A DNA stretch of 57,899 nucleotides from Opitutia bacterium (lineage in GTDB: Bacteria; Verrucomicrobiota; Verrucomicrobiia; Opitutales; JABJCN01), in contig JABJCN010000008.1 of assembly GCA_018668635.1 (NCBI GenBank), forward strand, positions 8,001 through 65,899. The letters run 5' to 3'. Of this stretch, positions 20,029-29,000 are shown in pieces (the stretch's first letter is position 1; each line of letters begins with the position of its first letter). The notes under the pieces are model-generated. The model was not told where the DNA came from. It saw only the letters and a program-made list of their open reading frames with translations, and did not search any database. The translations under genes and the position numbers were made by a program.

Positions 20029-20664
20029 ATGTCATCGATTGAGGAGCAGATGGCACGTGAATATTTCGAAAGGAACGGGTTCTTTTTAAAGCATTTATAT
20101 CCAGAACCGGAAAAGCCTTTAGAAGTTGCTTCTACCAAAAAGAATAAGGCATCAAGGCGTTACCCTCTATATTTGATTCAGCGGCAAACTGGTCGCACAA
20201 AGAATGAACCTCTGGCGGGTCGTTTCCAGTTGTTTGCCAGTGATTTGGGTGGACTTGCCTTGGCGGTAATGGTTGTTTTCAGATGGTCTTCTCAAGGCCT
20301 TACCTTGCCGATTTTTCTCAATGGAAGTAGGTATCGCAGTTGGATTCGGAATGAGGTTGTACCAAATTTCACCTTAACTCTCACAGGTTTGGATAAGGAG
20401 GCGTATCCGGCCGGAGTGCCACACAAGATTATTTTACTACCAGGACTACCTGTATCAGAGCCTTATCGCCAAGAATGCATTGATCTCCTCAAAACTGCGG
20501 GCGTCGACGCACTATTTTCATTCCAAACTTTTTTGGAAAGTTTAGTTGCTCAAGTTTCAACTGGAACGGGGCAAGCAACATCTGACTTGTCTGAGATCAT
20601 CCGCCTTTTGAAGGTTTACGAATTGGTTCGTTCTCCGCAGATGGATTTGTTTGAAGATTTCTAG
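20029..20664 (+). CDS. conserved-looking protein of unknown function between aroB and lpxA
   Basis: I do not recognise this 211-residue protein. The ATG at 20029, 4 bp after the aroB stop, is the natural start; a TTG at 20011 would overlap aroB. The front third is basic and includes RRYPLYLIQRQTGRT. The middle has alternating hydrophobic strands around RFQLFASDLGGLALAVMV and LTLPIFLNGSRYRSWI, and the end is mostly helical, finishing with acidic DLFEDF. No signal peptide, membrane helix or cysteine motif is seen, so it is probably cytosolic. Tight packing in the operon argues that it is a real gene; nothing shows its function. Confidence 0.7.
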   Translation: MSSIEEQMAREYFERNGFFLKHLYPEPEKPLEVASTKKNKASRRYPLYLIQRQTGRTKNEPLAGRFQLFASDLGGLALAVMVVFRWSSQGLTLPIFLNGSRYRSWIRNEVVPNFTLTLTGLDKEAYPAGVPHKIILLPGLPVSEPYRQECIDLLKTAGVDALFSFQTFLESLVAQVSTGTGQATSDLSEIIRLLKVYELVRSPQMDLFEDF

Positions 20665-20705
20665 ATTACAGTTTTTCCTGACAGATACCTGAGTTTTAAT
20701 TGCGT

Positions 20706-21491
20706 ATGAGCGAAATTGACCCGACAGCTATCGTTTCTCCGAACGCCGAGCTTGGAGAGGATCTAACAATTGGCCCCTATGCAATTGTCGAGTCCGAAGT
20801 TGTTTTAGGGGATGGATGCATCGTTGAAGCCCACGGAATTGTTCGAAAGGGCTCCATTCTGGATAACGGCGTTCGAGTTGATTCCTTTGCGGTATTGGGA
20901 GGTGACCCACAGGATTTAAGTTTCGATCCGAGAATTGAAAGTGGCGTTAAGATTGGTGAAGGTGTTGAAATTCGTGAGGGTGTGACGGTTCATCGATCTT
21001 CGCAGGAAAATGGGTTTACCGAGGTTGGTCCCGGATGCTTCCTCATGGGAAACAGTCATATCGCTCATGACTGTATGGTTGGTGCTGGATGTGTTTTGGC
21101 GAATGGTGCATTGCTCGGCGGGCATATTCATATAGGGAATGATGTGTTTGTTGGTGGCGGTGCAGGGATTCATCAGTTCTTGCGTGTTGGGGAAGGTGCC
21201 ATGATTGGTGGCAATGCTGCAGTTAGCCGAGATGTCCCTCCTCGTGTCATTCTTGCCGAGAGAAATTTGGTTTGTGGCCTAAATCTTGTTGGTCTTCGTC
21301 GCCTTAAGATTCCCAAAGAAACTATTGCTGAGCTTAAGAAGTGCTATGCTGCTGTTTACCAAGAGCTTACAAATCCAGGGAAACTTGCTGCTGCAGCTTT
21401 GGCAAGTGGTCTTGGTCAAGCAAAAGAGGCTCGTTCATTCCTTGAGTTTTTCCAGAAAAACGGGCGAAGGTTCTGCCGACCTAAAAGCTAA
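20706..21491 (+). CDS. lpxA: acyl-ACP--UDP-N-acetylglucosamine O-acyltransferase
   Basis: First step of lipid A synthesis: transfer of a 3-hydroxyacyl group from ACP to UDP-GlcNAc. The ATG at 20706 gives 261 residues (a TTG two codons upstream is less likely). The left-handed beta-helix of hexapeptide repeats fills residues 5-190. It contains GGDPQD as in characterised LpxA, and the catalytic histidine in NSHIAHDC (about H121, equivalent to E. coli H125). The C-terminal part VCGLNLVGLRRLKIPKETI separates LpxA from LpxD. Its presence implies an LPS-bearing outer membrane. It is the last gene of the ribB-to-lpxA run. Confidence 0.95.
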   Translation: MSEIDPTAIVSPNAELGEDLTIGPYAIVESEVVLGDGCIVEAHGIVRKGSILDNGVRVDSFAVLGGDPQDLSFDPRIESGVKIGEGVEIREGVTVHRSSQENGFTEVGPGCFLMGNSHIAHDCMVGAGCVLANGALLGGHIHIGNDVFVGGGAGIHQFLRVGEGAMIGGNAAVSRDVPPRVILAERNLVCGLNLVGLRRLKIPKETIAELKKCYAAVYQELTNPGKLAAAALASGLGQAKEARSFLEFFQKNGRRFCRPKS

Positions 21492-21505
21492 AGCCTTTTT
21501 TACTC

Positions 21506-21871
21506 CTATTTGCTTTGGGACGTGTGCGCCTCTAGGTCTTCTAGGTCAATGAACTCAAGTGCAGAAATATGGGTGGCATCCAAGTCAACCTCTGGTGCCA
21601 CCCCTGCTTCTAATGCCTCCTGCCAGCGGGATGCACAAAGGCACCATTTATCACCAGGGATCAGTCCGGGGAACTGAAATTGCGGATTTGGAGTGATTAG
21701 GTCATTCCCATTAATTCTTGAAAATTCCAGGAACTCTTTTTGAACAATAACACAAACAGTATGGACACCATGATCACCAGAACCTGTATGACAATAGCCA
21801 TCCCTATAGTACCCCGTCCGGGGTTCAAAGCAACAGGGTTGTAATGTTTCGCCTTTAACGTTGTCAGACAT
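21506..21871 (-). CDS. DUF2237 family protein
   Basis: 121 residues that match the DUF2237 pattern closely from memory: GETLQPCCFEPRTGYYRDGY, CHTGSGDHGVHTVCV, EFLEFS, GNDLITPNP, FPGLIPGDKWCLCASRW, and GVAPEVDLDATHISALEF. Four or five cysteines lie in conserved positions, which suggests a metal or Fe-S role, but no function has been shown for the family to my knowledge. It is transcribed against lpxA (14 bp tail to tail) and divergent from the A-type Fe-S gene. Confidence 0.85.
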   Translation of the reverse strand: MSDNVKGETLQPCCFEPRTGYYRDGYCHTGSGDHGVHTVCVIVQKEFLEFSRINGNDLITPNPQFQFPGLIPGDKWCLCASRWQEALEAGVAPEVDLDATHISALEFIDLEDLEAHTSQSK

Positions 21872-21934
21872 TCCTCTATTTTTTTAATCATCTTGAAACC
21901 ACTGCTCAAACTGACAAGATGAAATATTTAAATC

Positions 21935-22306
21935 GTGAAAATTTTGGATCCACTTCCTGAAGGCGTACGCCGTGGTAGCGAGATTCTGGTTGCATTAACT
22001 CCCGATGCATCGAAGAAGGTTCTTTACCTACTCAAACAAGAGGAGGACGCTTTTTTCCTGCGAGTTGCTATTGTGGGCGGTGGTTGCAACGGATTGAGTT
22101 ATAAGCTTAAATTCGTTAGCGACACGAGGCAGGGTGATATTTTGGTGGAGAGTGGAGGGGCTCCTGTCTTGGTAGATTCAAAGAGTGCACTCTATCTTAG
22201 AGGAAGCCAGATTGACTATTCCAGCAAGCTTGTCGGTGGAGGATTCCAGTTTTCCAATCCCAATGCAAAGGCCACATGCAGTTGCGGTGAGAGCTTCAAT
22301 CGTTGA
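21935..22306 (+). CDS. HesB/IscA/ErpA-type iron-sulfur carrier
   Basis: A-type Fe-S assembly or transfer protein, 123 residues. The three cluster-binding cysteines are C51 in VGGGCNGLSYKLKF and C115/C117 in ATCSCGESF near the C-terminus. The start is GTG at 21935; the ATG slightly upstream is out of frame. Such proteins pass clusters to apo-enzymes, and this window encodes clients (IspG, MtaB), though no direct link is shown. No isc or suf operon genes are adjacent, so it is probably an ErpA-like stand-alone copy. Confidence 0.9.
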   Translation: MKILDPLPEGVRRGSEILVALTPDASKKVLYLLKQEEDAFFLRVAIVGGGCNGLSYKLKFVSDTRQGDILVESGGAPVLVDSKSALYLRGSQIDYSSKLVGGGFQFSNPNAKATCSCGESFNR

Positions 22307-22420
22307 CCTATCAAATGGGCTTGCCTCTTCTGACGCCTATGTCCAACATCAATATTTTCATGTTAATACTCTAACCCTCTTATCCCCGTTTTTTCGGTTT
22401 TCAAGAATCTCTCATCTTTA

Positions 22421-23098
22421 ATGGCAGCCTATCCTTTTTCGCGCGGCAAACGCAACTTCCAGCGTCGCAATAAGAACTATATTCGCAAGAATGATCGTAT
22501 TCGTTGCCCAGAGATCAGGGTGATTGGTCCAAGTGGCAAGATGATCGGGGTCATGAATCCTCGGGACGCTCTTAAGTTGGCTAAAGATGCGGGGTTGGAT
22601 TTAGTTGAGGTTTCACCTTCTGCTCGTCCACCAGTGTGTAGGATTTTGGATTTTGGAAAATATAAATACGAACTTAGCAAAAAGAAAAAAGATACCGCCA
22701 AGACCGTTAACAGACTTAAAGAAGTTAAGTTTCGAGTCTCCACCGGCCAGCATGATTACGAGACGAAACTTCGTCGTGCTGAACAGTTTCTTGCTCATGG
22801 GCACAAGGTTAAGCTGACATTAACATTCCGAGGGAGGGAGATGGAGCACCAAAATCTTGGGTATGAGGTCTTGCTTAAGTCTGTTGAAGACTTAGAGACG
22901 ATGGGTAGTGCCGACAGCGATCCGAGGAAAGCTGGTCGAAACCTCTCTGTGATGGTTGCCCCTCTACCCAAGCAAAAGCAGAAACTCAGGTTCTCTAAGG
23001 AGGTGGAGGAATTAGCTGAAGATGAGGAAGACATTCATGAGGATGAGATTGAACTGGAGGAAGACCACGAAGAGAACGTGGGAGACGGCGAGGAATAG
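22421..23098 (+). CDS. infC: translation initiation factor IF-3 with acidic C-terminal tail
   Basis: Binds the 30S subunit and proofreads start-codon selection. The N-domain ([18 protein letters not shown]..., [35 protein letters not shown]) and C-domain (VKEVKFR-like segment, [11 protein letters not shown]) are standard. The family usually stops near 175-185 residues; here about 35 extra residues follow, nearly all Glu/Asp (for example [20 protein letters not shown]). The start is ATG rather than the AUU used for autoregulation in E. coli. rpmI and rplT, the usual downstream partners, are absent; an amidase gene follows instead and its likely start lies inside this tail. Confidence 0.95.
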   Translation: MAAYPFSRGKRNFQRRNKNYIRKNDRIRCPEIRVIGPSGKMIGVMNPRDALKLAKDAGLDLVEVSPSARPPVCRILDFGKYKYELSKKKKDTAKTVNRLKEVKFRVSTGQHDYETKLRRAEQFLAHGHKVKLTLTFRGREMEHQNLGYEVLLKSVEDLETMGSADSDPRKAGRNLSVMVAPLPKQKQKLRFSKEVEELAEDEEDIHEDEIELEEDHEENVGDGEE

Positions 23099-24116
23099 CA
23101 GTCTATCTTACGACTACATTTTCCCCACCAGCTTAATTTGGTTGGTATTATCAGGTTGTTGGTTTTTTCCTTGGTCACTTTGCGCTACCTTAAAGACGAC
23201 AACTCTAGGTGGAGTACCTCACTATGACCTTGCTACTGTCGGGGTAAAGCTCGGGATGAAAGCGGTATGGACTAAAAGCCAGAAGAATGTCGAACTTCGT
23301 AGCAAATGGACTACTCTTAAATTTGAAGTGGATACTCGTTATTGCGAACTGAATAATCGAAAGATTTATATGGGCCGTCCTTTGGCTCTCTATAAGCAAA
23401 GGCCTTACATCAGCCAGAAAGACTATTTGTTGACTATTCGCCCTATCCTTGCGCCACAGACGCTTAAGAAAAAGAACATCTTGCGTAGGATTGTTCTGGA
23501 TGCCGGCCATGGGGGAAGGGATTTTGGTGCCCAGAATATCGGCCGAAAGCTTCGGGAGAAGGATTTGGCTCTCGATGTTGCCTTGCGTCTACAGCAGAAA
23601 CTTCAAGCTGATGGGTTCCAAGTATTTCTTACGCGAAAGTCAGACACCTATATTCCTTTGGACCAACGCGCTGAGTTTGCGAACAGAATGAATGCCGATC
23701 TTTTTATCAGTATTCACTTTAATTCTGTAGACAAACCATCTGTGTTAGGCTTGGAAACTTATCTTTTGCCTCAACCCTGGACGCCTTCTTCTTCCCGATT
23801 AAATTTACAAGAGATGGATAAGCAGTCCTATCCTGGCAACAGTAATGACGGATGGAATTCCCTTGTTGGTTTTTTTGTGCATAAAACCCTTGTCGAGAAA
23901 ATGGTTGTAGTTGACCGTGGACTGAAACGCTCAAGGTTCAAGGTGTTAAAAACCTTAAAATGCCCAGGTATGTTAGTTGAGTTGGGTTTTATCTCCCACC
24001 CAGAAACGGCTCTTCGTCTAGAGACAATCCGATATCGTGACCAACTGGCCTCTGCGCTTGCTCAAGGGATCCAGTTGTATCGCAAAACTCAGAAACGTCT
24101 GGGAGGTCGGGTATGA
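23043..24116 (+). CDS. N-acetylmuramoyl-L-alanine amidase (Amidase_3), secreted
   Basis: Zinc amidase that cleaves the amide bond between MurNAc and the stem peptide. The catalytic domain begins at [14 protein letters not shown] (zinc histidine; bases about 23490-23530), continues with a second zinc histidine in [10 protein letters not shown], and ends with the catalytic glutamate in [12 protein letters not shown]. Before it lies about 85 residues of beta-rich sequence, resembling a copper-amine-oxidase-N or AMIN-like wall-binding module. The start is uncertain: ATGs at 23022, 23037 and 23043 lie inside infC and give a basic head before the hydrophobic stretch [17 protein letters not shown], whereas a TTG at 23142 would leave almost no n-region. 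crcB overlaps its stop (ATGA). Confidence 0.88.
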   Translation: MRLNWRKTTKRTWETARNSSLSYDYIFPTSLIWLVLSGCWFFPWSLCATLKTTTLGGVPHYDLATVGVKLGMKAVWTKSQKNVELRSKWTTLKFEVDTRYCELNNRKIYMGRPLALYKQRPYISQKDYLLTIRPILAPQTLKKKNILRRIVLDAGHGGRDFGAQNIGRKLREKDLALDVALRLQQKLQADGFQVFLTRKSDTYIPLDQRAEFANRMNADLFISIHFNSVDKPSVLGLETYLLPQPWTPSSSRLNLQEMDKQSYPGNSNDGWNSLVGFFVHKTLVEKMVVVDRGLKRSRFKVLKTLKCPGMLVELGFISHPETALRLETIRYRDQLASALAQGIQLYRKTQKRLGGRV

Positions 24117-24475
24117 CATTGCAACAAGCGATGATAGTCGGTGCAGGCGGTTTTTTGGGGGCTGTATCTCGTTGGGTAGTGGCAGGTAAATGGGGAACTC
24201 CACCATGGGATATTGTTCTTGTTAATACTTTGGGGTCATTACTTATTGGCATAGTTTTGGCATGGCCTGAAGACTTGTGCAGAGATGGATTACGACAATT
24301 TCTTGCCACAGGATTCTGCGGTAGCTTCACTACTTTTTCCGCTTTCAGTTGGCAGACGGTTGATCTCATTAAAGACGGACGTTTTGTTTCTGCTGGGTTG
24401 AATATTGCACTCTCAGTTGTACTGTGCATTTTTGGTGTATGTATAGGCATTGCATTGGCTCAGAAGATTGCTTGA
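24113..24475 (+). CDS. crcB: fluoride channel CrcB/Fluc
   Basis: Small dual-topology fluoride exporter, 120 residues with four membrane helices. Family marks are GAGGFLGAVSRW at the start, NTLGSLLIGIVL in helix 2 and FCGSFTTFSAFSWQT in helix 3, including the pore-lining Phe/Thr/Ser residues. It begins within the stop of the amidase gene (ATGA) and ends within the TTG start of the next gene (TTGA), so it is translated as part of this cassette. There is no room for a fluoride riboswitch directly in front of it. Confidence 0.95.
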   Translation: MTLQQAMIVGAGGFLGAVSRWVVAGKWGTPPWDIVLVNTLGSLLIGIVLAWPEDLCRDGLRQFLATGFCGSFTTFSAFSWQTVDLIKDGRFVSAGLNIALSVVLCIFGVCIGIALAQKIA

Positions 24476-26025
24476 GTGGACGTTTGCACAGTGTCTTCGC
24501 GTTGTTGATTGCAATACTTCCGGTCAGTGTAATACATGCGGCGAGTAATCCCGATCCATCGAGGGTTGTGGTGCTCGCCAATTCATCGGACCGTGACTCC
24601 GTTAATCTGGCGAACCATTATGCCCGCACTCGGAATATTCCACAGAAAAACTTAGTCCTTTTAAGTGCGCCAAGAACAGAAGAGGTGGGGTGGGTCGAGT
24701 TCTCCCGGCAGATTTTCAATCCTCTTCGTGAGAGTTTGATTGATCGGGAATTGATGGATGGACGTTTCGGAAATAATGAGGATGCATTTGGCCGGAGATT
24801 TTTCGTTCCTCTTTCAAGTTCAGTCGAGTACCTTGTTGTCTGTCGGGGTATCCCTTTACGATTAAAGAACGAAGTATCTAAATTTTCCGCGGAGCAACTA
24901 AAACAGATTCCAGTAATCTATCGAACCACCACTGGTTCTGTTGATACTGAGCTAGCCCTTCTCACAACAGCGAATCATTCTCCATTAGGTTGGGTCTCCA
25001 ATCCCCTCTTTAAAAGGAAAAAACCTGACTCCCTTTCTCTTGAGTCAGTTGTTAAAGTTTCTCGACTGGACGGTCCAACACAAGAGACTTCCATGAGACT
25101 TGTTGATCTTGCAATTGTTGGAGAAAAGGCTGTGTATGGGAGGGCCTATGTTGATTCTGGTGGGCCACATAAGTTGGGGAATCAATGGATGGGTGCTGTG
25201 GCAAAGCGTCTAGAAATTGATGGATTTGAGGTAGATATGGATCATTCTCCCAAGCTATTCAATGCCGGACAGCGATTTGATGCGCCTCTTTTTTACTTTG
25301 GTTGGCATAGTTATCATATGCAGGGCCCTTTTGCGAGGAGGGATATTCGTTTTCCCCCTGGGGCCATGATTTTTCATATACATAGCTTTTCCGCTCAGAG
25401 TCTTCGTACGGATTCAAGATATTGGGCTGGTCCACTAATCCAACGAGGAGTTACTGCCACGATAGGTAATGTGAGTGAGCCTTATTTGCATTTGACCCAT
25501 CACCTCCCCCTTTTGCTTGAAGGTCTGCTTGAGGGTAAATGTCTCGCAGACTCGGCCTATTATGCGCTACCCTCACTTGGTTGGCAGGCTATTCTATTGG
25601 GAGACCCCCTGTATCGACCTGCAATAGCTCATTCCATATCACCTAGCTTAAAGATTGATCAGGAATTTGATCCATTCCATCCCGAGCAGTACGGTATAAT
25701 CCGTCGAATTAAGGTTTTGTACCAGAAAGGCGCGGGCTCTGAAGGTTATCATTTGGGTCGATCATATCTAACCCAAAAATATGGATTACCTCTTGCTCTA
25801 TCCTTAATTAGACTTGGATCAGACCAAACTCATTCAGATGGGGGAACTACTTTGCTTTTGCCTGTTATCGCTTATCACCCAAAGGGGTTTCAAGAAGTTG
25901 CACCTATGATACAGGCGGCAAAACTACTGTATAAGGCCGGTCGAACGAGGGACTACAAAAGAATTCTCAAAAACATAGCCACACTCAGGAATTTACCTCC
26001 TGAGTTGAACGAGCAAATGCCGTGA
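24472..26025 (+). CDS. TIGR03790 family secreted protein of unknown function
   Basis: A TTG at 24472 overlaps the crcB stop and gives a clean signal peptide (SVFALLIAILPVSVIHAAS) in a 518-residue product; a longer reading from 24424 would bury the signal. The mature protein carries VVVLANSSDRDSVNLANHYARTR and VEYLVVCRGIPLRL, the hallmark of the TIGR03790 family seen in Verrucomicrobiota, Acidobacteria and relatives. It later has GHSYHM-like and HIHSFSAQSLR segments and GWQAILLGDPLYRP. The mixed alpha/beta order with His/Ser/Asp-containing segments suggests a hydrolase-like, perhaps caspase/gingipain-like fold, but I cannot prove it. It meets the giant coiled-coil gene tail to tail with 2 bp between stops. 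Confidence 0.85.
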   Translation: MSGRLHSVFALLIAILPVSVIHAASNPDPSRVVVLANSSDRDSVNLANHYARTRNIPQKNLVLLSAPRTEEVGWVEFSRQIFNPLRESLIDRELMDGRFGNNEDAFGRRFFVPLSSSVEYLVVCRGIPLRLKNEVSKFSAEQLKQIPVIYRTTTGSVDTELALLTTANHSPLGWVSNPLFKRKKPDSLSLESVVKVSRLDGPTQETSMRLVDLAIVGEKAVYGRAYVDSGGPHKLGNQWMGAVAKRLEIDGFEVDMDHSPKLFNAGQRFDAPLFYFGWHSYHMQGPFARRDIRFPPGAMIFHIHSFSAQSLRTDSRYWAGPLIQRGVTATIGNVSEPYLHLTHHLPLLLEGLLEGKCLADSAYYALPSLGWQAILLGDPLYRPAIAHSISPSLKIDQEFDPFHPEQYGIIRRIKVLYQKGAGSEGYHLGRSYLTQKYGLPLALSLIRLGSDQTHSDGGTTLLLPVIAYHPKGFQEVAPMIQAAKLLYKAGRTRDYKRILKNIATLRNLPPELNEQMP

Positions 26026-26027
26026 AA

Positions 26028-29000
26028 TCAAGGAGCCTGAACTGCTGCGCTTGAATGTAATCGCTCAAGGATAAGATTCATTCTGGCAACTACATTTTCA
26101 AATTGCCGGTCTCTATCTGCTAACTTTGTTCTTGATAGTTGGAGAGCCTCTTCAAGCTGTGCAATCTTTTGTCTAGGTTCAGTATTTGTTTGTTCAGATG
26201 CAGACGGTATGTCGACTTGCTCTAGCTCCTTTATTTTTTCTGAAAGAAGTGTGTGAGAGGCAGTGATCCGTGTATTCTGGGAGCGGGATTCTGTGAGGTT
26301 TTGGCGAAGAGAATAGATTATGTTATCCGATTTGGTCAACTTTTCCAGTGCGTCTGCAAGTAGTTTGCTTTCCTTGCTTGCAGTAGATTTTGTAGCACCT
26401 TGTTTACGTGTTTCATCCAGTTCGCCCTGAAGCAACTGGACATGATTTTTCATATTCGTATATTCTTGCGCGAGCTCGATGATAGTCTGGTTTTTTTCAT
26501 CACGAGCCTTGCTTAATTCATTACGAGTTTGTGCGAGAGCATTTTGTAGTTGTTTGCTACTTTTAACAATTTCACTTAGCTTGTCTTTATAGTTTTGCGT
26601 CAAACTTTTGGTGTCCTTTTCTTTATCCGAAAGGGCTTGTTTTGTCTTCATTAAATCCGATTCGACTTCCGTTAATTTCATCATTCGGGATGCAGTATCT
26701 TTACGGTAACTAGCCAACTCTGACTTTACGGTTTCGAGTTGTTTCTTGATTGGTTGCCCAGGGACGTATTTTACTAGTTTATCAATATTATCCTGCATAG
26801 AGGAGAGCTGTTTCCGGGCTCTGGCAAGGTTTCCTTCCGTTAGAATAAGTTTTTCTGCGATTTCAATTTTCTCCTTATCCAATCCTTGAATCCGGCTTCG
26901 AAGGGAATTACTTGAATCTATTGAAAGCTTCAGTTTGTTTTCCAACTCCTTAACTTGTTGGTCTTGGGGGATATTATTAGATGTAAGCTTTTCCTTAAGA
27001 GCTTTCAATTTAGAGTTTAGAACAGTAACCTCCCCAGACTTGCTTTGGTGCATTGTTGTCAGCACCTGCTTGTCTTTATTAACAGTTACAAGCTCAAATT
27101 GAATCCCTTCCAACTGTTTCTGAAGACCTTTCCTCGTGGCTGATGCCTCTTCTTGCAAACTTTTGTAACTGGCCTTTAGCTCTGCTATCTGTTTTTCGTA
27201 TACAGTGTTTAGAGCTGACATTTTATTGAGTTTTGCATCACTTGCATCGGGCGGAGTTGGCAATTTGTTGCTTTTCAAGGTAGCAATAGTTTCCTTTGAC
27301 TGCTCAAGTTGGCGGAGAAGGTTTTTTGTCTCTTTCGCGACGGCCTTTTCATCTTCTGTTTTTTTCTTTAGAACTTTTAGAAGATTACTTTCTAGGCTAT
27401 GAAGCTCTGCTGAGAGGAACTTAGTTTCTTTTTCCTCTTCTAAGAGTTTTTTTGTGAGTGAATAGTTTTTTTCTTTTGTAACAAAGAGCTCTGCTTGTAG
27501 TGGCTTAATCGATGCGATATGCCCCGCTTTCAACTTTTTTTCCATAGCGGACAACTTGTGCGCAAGGTTTTGGTTCTCTTTGTTTGATTTTGCTGTGGAT
27601 ATTTTTTTTAAATCTAACTCTTCTTGTATTTTTTGTCGTTCTTTATTTACTGATAGGAGTTCTGACTCTGCTTTTTTGGTAGCTGTGATACTGGCTTCTA
27701 ATTCTTTCTCTAGGGACTTGAACTTAAGGGCATTTGCTTCAATGACCTTTTGTAAATTAGATTCTCCGGAAGGAGGGTTCTGTGGATTTACTAGAATTTC
27801 GTGAGTTAGGGTATCTACCCAATCTTCAAGAGTGACAATTAATTCCTCATTGTAATTTTCTGTGAGGTCTTTCCTTTCATTTGGCTCGATCTGCGATTTT
27901 GCTAGAGTGGATTTAAGATTTTTAATTTGCTTTATCTTTTCTCCCTGTAGTTCTCTCGCTTGAGCGAGTTGAGCCATGAATTCTTTTTCCATTTTCTCGC
28001 TACTCTGGCTTTGCGCGATCAATTCCTTTTCCTTTTCGGTTATTTCAGTGAGAAGTTTCTTTTCCTGTATTTTAAATCCACTGATTTCTTTGGCCAGCAC
28101 TTCAGTCACTTTCTGGTTTTTCTTGTCGGCAGCTTTTAACAATTGTATCTGCTCTATCATGTTGTTGTTGGAATTTCGTAAATCTTGATTCTGTTTTCTT
28201 TGAACCTCAGCCTTTTCTTGAGCTATTTGAACATCGGCTCTAGACTTTTGAAGTTCTAACAACTCTTTTTGGTTTTTTTGATTAGTTTCTGCGATTACTT
28301 GATCTTGTAATTCTTTGATTTGTAATATCTGGCTTTCTTCCTGCAGTCTTGCTTGGTTGATATTGTCCTCAAGGACTGTCACAAGAATTTCTACCCAGTT
28401 ATGTGAATTGTCTATTTGGTCTACTGATTTCTTTAATGTGTCTTGGTATATTGCTATTGTATCGGTCTGGTCATTAATTCTTTTCTTCGCTACATTTAGT
28501 TGCTCAGAAATTTTTCGATTTAAAGCATCCGCTTCTTGAATCGCCGAGTTTTGTGCTTCTATAGTGCCATCCATTTCTGCTATATTTTTTTGTTCTTCAG
28601 CATAGCTTGCAATTTTTGCTTCCTGAATCCGGATTCTTTCTTTTAGCAAATTCTGTTCATCCAGACTTGAACGCCATTTTTTTTCCGTGGCAGAGTTGAG
28701 TGTAATCGTTGCTTCAAGATTTTGCTGAAGCATAGCTTCACGCTCCTTCCCGCTTTTGATCTGGATGGACATTCCTTCCAGTGTATCTCGTGCCTTTTGT
28801 TCTGACTCACTCAGGTTTGTGCGAACTTTATTTAATTCGTCCCTCAGGAGTTTTGTTTCATCAGCTTTTTCTTTTGCGATTTTAATTTTAGTTTGGATTT
28901 CGTCTTCAAAATGTTGATTTGTAATCAGCGTCAATGCTTCCTCTCCCTTAACTTCGTCTGAAAGAGTGATTGCCCAATCAACCAACTCCATTGAGACGAC

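Noticed and set aside
23900-24112. Possible fluoride riboswitch before crcB.
   Set aside because: crcB overlaps the amidase gene, so the upstream DNA is coding, and no riboswitch core was recognised.
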